Origin: Patiria pectinifera | Taxonomy: Eukaryota > Echinodermata > Asteroidea > Valvatida > Asterinidae | Length of the DNA: 64,000 bases | Direction: 5' to 3' | Assembly (NCBI GenBank): GCA_029964075.1 | Contig: CM057148.1 | Span: 30,621,916-30,685,915, forward strand | Shown: positions 59,508 through 64,000 of the stretch, one piece after another | Numbering within the stretch: position 1 is the stretch's first letter | Layout of the letters: the number at the start of each line of letters is the position of its first letter | Notes under the pieces: generated by a model | Told to the model about the DNA's origin: nothing | Seen by the model: the letters and a program-made list of their open reading frames with translations, nothing else | Databases searched by the model: none | Position numbers and translations under genes: made by a program

Positions 59508-60659
59508 TGTTGTTTTCTGGCTCAGGAAAAAAATGCTCAACTTCCTTGAGAGCGACAAAACAAAGGCATGGATTAAGCACGACCTTCAAGAGCTCTTTAT
59601 TCTTTCTGGCTGTAAGGTTCTTGGTTACAACAACCTTGTGGACATTAATAGAGGATAAGAGTGTCAACATTCTTGACATGAATGAAAGGTACCTCAAGTT
59701 ACACAAGTATCTCCAGGAAGCTGCGCAAAACCCAGATGATTTGTTGTCAGGAGCACTCCAGCTGTAGTCTGACATTCCAGTGAAAAATGTATTCATATAT
59801 CAAGCTTGATGGAAGAGTCTGAATTTGATGGTGATCGTTCCGTCATTTTAGGGGCTCTTATCACTGCTTTGGCAAAGCTAGTACTAAAGTGTACAATGAC
59901 CATCTGGGGGGGGGGAGAGATATGAAATGCCTCAAAAAGCTCTGAAAGAGGTAGTATCCAGTTTCCCAAAACACAACAAATTATGTAAATCAATTTTGGG
60001 TACTACGACCATCTCCTGAAATGTAAGCCACATATAAGCAAAATTTCTGCTAAACTAGACTGCATGTTTATTTTCAACAGAACCTAAGAATGGCTGGAAG
60101 AATAACAATTGTTGAAAGACACATACAATCAAGTCCGACAAGTCAGAGCAAAATGCAAGGAGCGACAACGAATGATCAAAGCGAATAAGGATGAGCAGCT
60201 AAAGCAAACAAAGGAAGAAGTTGAGAAGAGAAGTAGAAGAGTTTGCAAGCAAAACTCGATCAAACCAACAAAATCACGGACTGGAGGCTGTGGCAGACAG
60301 CTGAACAAACGGTTTCTGCTCTTGCCGATTTGAAATTCAACCACCAAAATGTTGCAGCTCTTAAGGCCCAATTGCAGTTCCGGAGAAACATTTTAGGCCA
60401 ACAACCTTCCAATCAAAGCTCTTCAACATCATCCTACAAACAGAAGGGAAAACGAGACGATCTGCTTGCCAGATCAACAAGCAGTATACGGGAGACTTCC
60501 AAGTGATGGCCTTGTTGGTTGTAGAATCAAGCATCGCTTTGAAGATGATGGCATTTCAAAATGGTTCACAGGAAGCGTTCAAAGTGAGCAAAGAATGTGG
60601 GAACATTCATCAACTGCTAACTTGAAACCCACGCTTGAACATTGGCACCTGTAAACATA

Positions 60660-62390
60660 ATGTTCAGTCACGTTTTGTTTTAACCTTCAGTATTATTTTT
60701 AGCGCAGTTTTATTTCTCAAAGTGCTTAGTATTGCACACATTTCTTTAACTGATGCATGCCGGTGATTCTTTTTTACAGTCAGTTTTATAACTTCACACT
60801 ATAACTTATTTTTTTCACATTTCGTCTGCATATAAGAGTTTTAGTTAATCCTCGTATTTGTTTCTTTATGTGTTTTTTCTACGACGAGTATTACTGTCAA
60901 AATTGTCATAGCTTATCTTTTCAGCTAAGATTACAATGTTTTTAGTTCAAATTTGCCGAACAAAAGTTAAAAAAAAGTGTGTGTACAAGGGTCCGTTTGT
61001 CACGACAAAATACCCTTTAAAGGGCTGTAAGTGGTAATATAAACAATGTATCAACACACGGTTTGCACCATTACATTTCTCTCGCGCCAAGCTTTAAATT
61101 GATGTATAATATGATGCATCTTTTGAAAATTTTAATTTTGGAGTATTATACCTACTTGTTACGATCTATTCTCCCTCCTAAATTTATCATTGTAATTGTA
61201 TATATAGCAGTTAAGCCACACATTAGTGAAGGGTCGCCTCGTCGGCAGGCCTTGCCGGTTAATTAAAACACGTATGACAAACTCCTCTCATCTCCAAAGT
61301 TTCTTTATTTTTTAATGTGCAGGGTCCTTACGTGTTTGATGACGATGCCGAAAATAAAGAACCCTGAAATTACAATTAGTAAGCAACTTCTATACGAGCT
61401 AGGGCACTTTTAACACAATTTTCTATTACTAAAGTGTCCGTTATAAGAATTACATTTTAACATTATTTAAAACAGATACGTACCCCAGTATCAGGTTCTT
61501 CAAAAAGATATGGTGCACAGGTCCTTCAGCTCAGTTCAAAACTAGTGCTTGGCTAATCGAAAGGATGGAAACGTAGCCCGACAATGCAAAAGAAGGCCTA
61601 CATTCGTCTGTAGTCCGATAGGCGACCTGACTGCAAAATGTGGTGGCTGTTTTATGTGCACGTCTCAAATGTATATATTATGTGGGGCTAAAGAAGTATG
61701 GGGCGTATATAAAAAACAAAATTTGTACGGAGCGCCTCGATGATTTTCGCTGATTCCCAACAATTTCCCTGCTTTGAGGATCAGTCACCCTCGAACGATC
61801 CATTATTAAACATAAGTTCATTTTTTTGTATGGTGGTGGCAGACATTTACAAAAATACGCCAAGGGCGTATATTATAAATATGTAAATGTAAACCATGTA
61901 AAAGAAATCGAAAGCAATAGTACAGTTGATTTTCCACAATATTCCTTTCTTTGGAATGCCTACACCATATGAGACCACAAAAGATCTCAAGGTACAATCA
62001 ACATTTCAATGTGACACAAATATAGAAAGTAATGAATGAGTCCTCAGTTCTCAGTAAAGGAAAATTATCAAAGACAACAAAAGTTTACAACCATTTGCTT
62101 AAAGCTATGTTGGAAATGATAAAATAAAAGTGCTTATTTTTACACATCAAGGTAAAAAAAAATAATTGTGTTTGTTCAACGGAGACTTTAAAGTTGCAGA
62201 GTGTAAAATCTGACAAAGGGTTAAAAAGTTCCCAAAATGTTAACTTTTTTTATATCTCCAGTAACCAGAGTTAAAAAAAAACGACGAACATGTCTCTGTT
62301 CTTTGAAATTAATATAATCTCAGCCAGCAAGAACTTTTCCTTACCCTTTTTCACAGACGTAGCCAGCGGGGGAGAAAGAGGTGTATAAAT
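60660..62390. other. AT-rich stretch; no gene recognised
   Basis: Short frames only. No repeat family seen elsewhere in the window is apparent. It probably contains the 3' flank of the decayed transposon-like gene. Confidence 0.4.
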
Positions 62391-63046
62391 GGTTACAGCC
62401 CAATAGTCCGAAGGTTCGATGGTCCGAAGGTTCTTCAGTCCGAAGGGTCATTAGTCCTAAGGTTTGTTAGTCCGAAGGTCCAATAGTCTGAAGGTTCGAT
62501 AATCCGAAGGTCCAATAGTCTGAAGGTTCGGTAATCCGAAGGTTCGATAATCCGAAAGGTCCATTAGTCCGAAAATAGAATAGGGTTAATTAATTCTAAG
62601 TTTCGATAGTCTGAATAGACGATAGGGTTCGATAGTCCGATTCGACAATAAGGTTTGTTAGTCCGAATAGATAATAAGGTTCGATAGTCCGAATGTACGG
62701 TAGGGTTCGATAGTCTGAATTGACAATAACGTTCGATAGTCCGGGTTGAGAATAAGGTTCGATAGTCCGAGTGGGCAACACGGTTCGTCAGTATGACACT
62801 TTGGACTATCGGTCCTTATTGTCGATTCAAACTTTCGGACCTTATTGTCGATTTGGACTATTGGGCCTTATTGCTGATTCGGACTATCGGACTTATAGTC
62901 TTTTCGGACTATCGAACTTTATTTTTAACCTTCGGAATAATGAACTTTCGGACTATTGAACCTTATTTTCGTTTCGGAATAATGAACTTTCGGACTATTG
63001 AACCTTATTTTCGTTTCGGACTATTTAACCTTCTAGTCCGGCAGCC
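62391..63046. repeat. Foldback element of 'ggttcgatagtccgaa' repeats, copy 4
   Basis: Starts ggttacagcccaatagtccg. agtccgaaggttcg units run to about 62790, then the orientation flips at cagtatgacactttggacta and ttcggactatcgaacc units run to the end 'tagtccggcagcc'. Same structure and length class as the 43-44 kb copies. The frames at 62596-62781 and 62793-63125 are repeat-derived. Confidence 0.88.
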
Positions 63047-64000
63047 AGGGAGGGTGGTTGAACCATGTTTTGTTGGATATATAAATTGTTTTCTGCATAT
63101 TCTAGTCACGGGGCCATATTTTTGAAGAATTTGAATGATGATGACCTTATCTGGGTTGGGAAATGTTTTATATCGATTATTTATGTTTTTATTGATATTT
63201 TATCAATACAATACGGTATATGCACGGTTCAAACAAACCAAAAACTAACAAATGTTGATATAGATGTCCAAGATTTTCCTGTTTAGATGCATAAAACATA
63301 ATAGCCTTTACAAAACTGATGAATTGATTAAGGTGTGGTGAGGGTGGGGCCTAGGGCGTGGCTAGGGGGCGTTGCTAGGGCATAAACAGGTCCAAATCGA
63401 TTTCAACATTGTAAACTCACAGAAGTGAGGTACGAATTTGTAATGTTGACATTTTCAAGTCCATTACATGTAATATTAAGCATGACTTGTTGAGAAATGA
63501 TGTAGGAGCTACAATGGTGGTGTGGCTACAGGATAATAAGTGTTGTTTCAAAGCTACCTGACAAAAACTATCAGATTAAATATTAGAATTGCCATAATCA
63601 TGTTGCGTGTTAACTTCTTAAGACCAATTATTATGATTGGACTGATATGGGCTGTTGAGGTATTAACATTCTGTTTTTTTTATGGTTTAATTGTTGGGGG
63701 GGGGGCAACTATTTAGCTTTAATAAAGTAATTGGATGGAATGTTCACTAGAATGTTTAGTATTTATTGAAATGTTTTCCAGTCACAGTACAATATGATAA
63801 GAAGCATGGTTTTTAGTGCAGCATTTAATAATAAATCTGTCCTGGTGAGTATGCTTGAATACATTACTTCACCACTCCAAAGGTTTTTTAAACATTTAAA
63901 CTAAATATTTCTCTTATCACAGGAATGTCCTTCAAAATGCAAAGAATGTTTGACCGACCAACTGACCCTTTAAATTGCCATGAACAAAACAGAACCTATA
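63047..64000. other. No gene or repeat recognised
   Basis: AT-rich, with a short GC patch (gggtggggcctagggcgtgg near 63343) and a G9 run near 63696. No coding signal in either strand. Confidence 0.4.

Larger units (their letters stand above)
55362..60654 (+). pseudogene. Decaying multi-exon gene of a transposon-like repetitive family
   Basis: 5' exons 55362-55469, 55599-55703, 57492-57576 and 57652-57720 join in frame. They give an acidic head (MSDADSDADATFVPETDFDE...), then a short coiled stretch ending LEELEEEVQSLK. After that the frame is repeatedly broken. From 57780 to 60654, recognisable pieces appear in all three frames. LHKCIQSFLSERFATN lies near 58630. MSDRASTEMKSNELLYRANV to PLTPFRGSRFNTQI lies at 59037-59507. 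Next come LRKKMLNFLESDKTKAWIKH, then LDMNERYLKLHKYLQEA, and finally LVGCRIKHRFEDDGISKWFT. I recall this order from large uncharacterised proteins repeated in cnidarian, fish and invertebrate deuterostome genomes, which behave like mobile-element genes; I cannot name the superfamily. An insertion splits the second intron. No terminal repeats of the whole unit were identified. Confidence 0.68.

Overview
This is animal nuclear DNA: AT-rich, split genes with GT/AG introns, tRNA-derived SINEs, a decayed LINE reverse transcriptase, many palindromic DNA-transposon relics and a TTAGGG-type interstitial telomere tract. The mix (two-domain LRAT-like protein, secreted farnesoic-acid-methyltransferase-domain protein, SINE tails of the 'gcgcc-ttgagcac' type) suggests a marine invertebrate deuterostome, probably an echinoderm or possibly a cephalochordate. 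That placement is an inference, not a demonstration. No bacterial features are present.

Layout. 1-345: right half of a foldback repeat. 1283-10735 (+): complete four-exon gene for a secreted 240-residue protein ending in a Methyltransf_FA-like domain. 10.8-27 kb: no convincing host gene; a dense field of repeats (DR1-containing tandem array, large foldbacks, SINEs, MITEs, a LINE fragment, a (TA)n tract, GAGACC hexamer arrays). 27491-28823 (+): first two exons of a paralogue of the secreted gene, whose last two exons are not seen before an assembly gap of exactly 500 N (31597-32096). 32764-34140 (-): intronless 458-residue protein with two LRAT-like domains that both lack the catalytic cysteine. 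35158-45368 and 46371-53490 (-): two tandem eight-exon genes for a family of about eight-pass membrane proteins that I do not recognise. Their exon phases are identical and I reconstructed both complete reading frames. 54.9-60.7 kb (+): a decaying multi-exon gene of a transposon-like repetitive family, carrying nested insertions in an intron. 62391-63046: another foldback copy of the type seen at 1-345 and 43.4-44.6 kb.

The host genes share no obvious pathway. What unites the window is local duplication (secreted gene x2, membrane gene x2) and heavy invasion by palindromic non-autonomous elements. All gene models were spliced by eye from splice signals, phase continuity and paralogue comparison; no transcripts or database searches were available.
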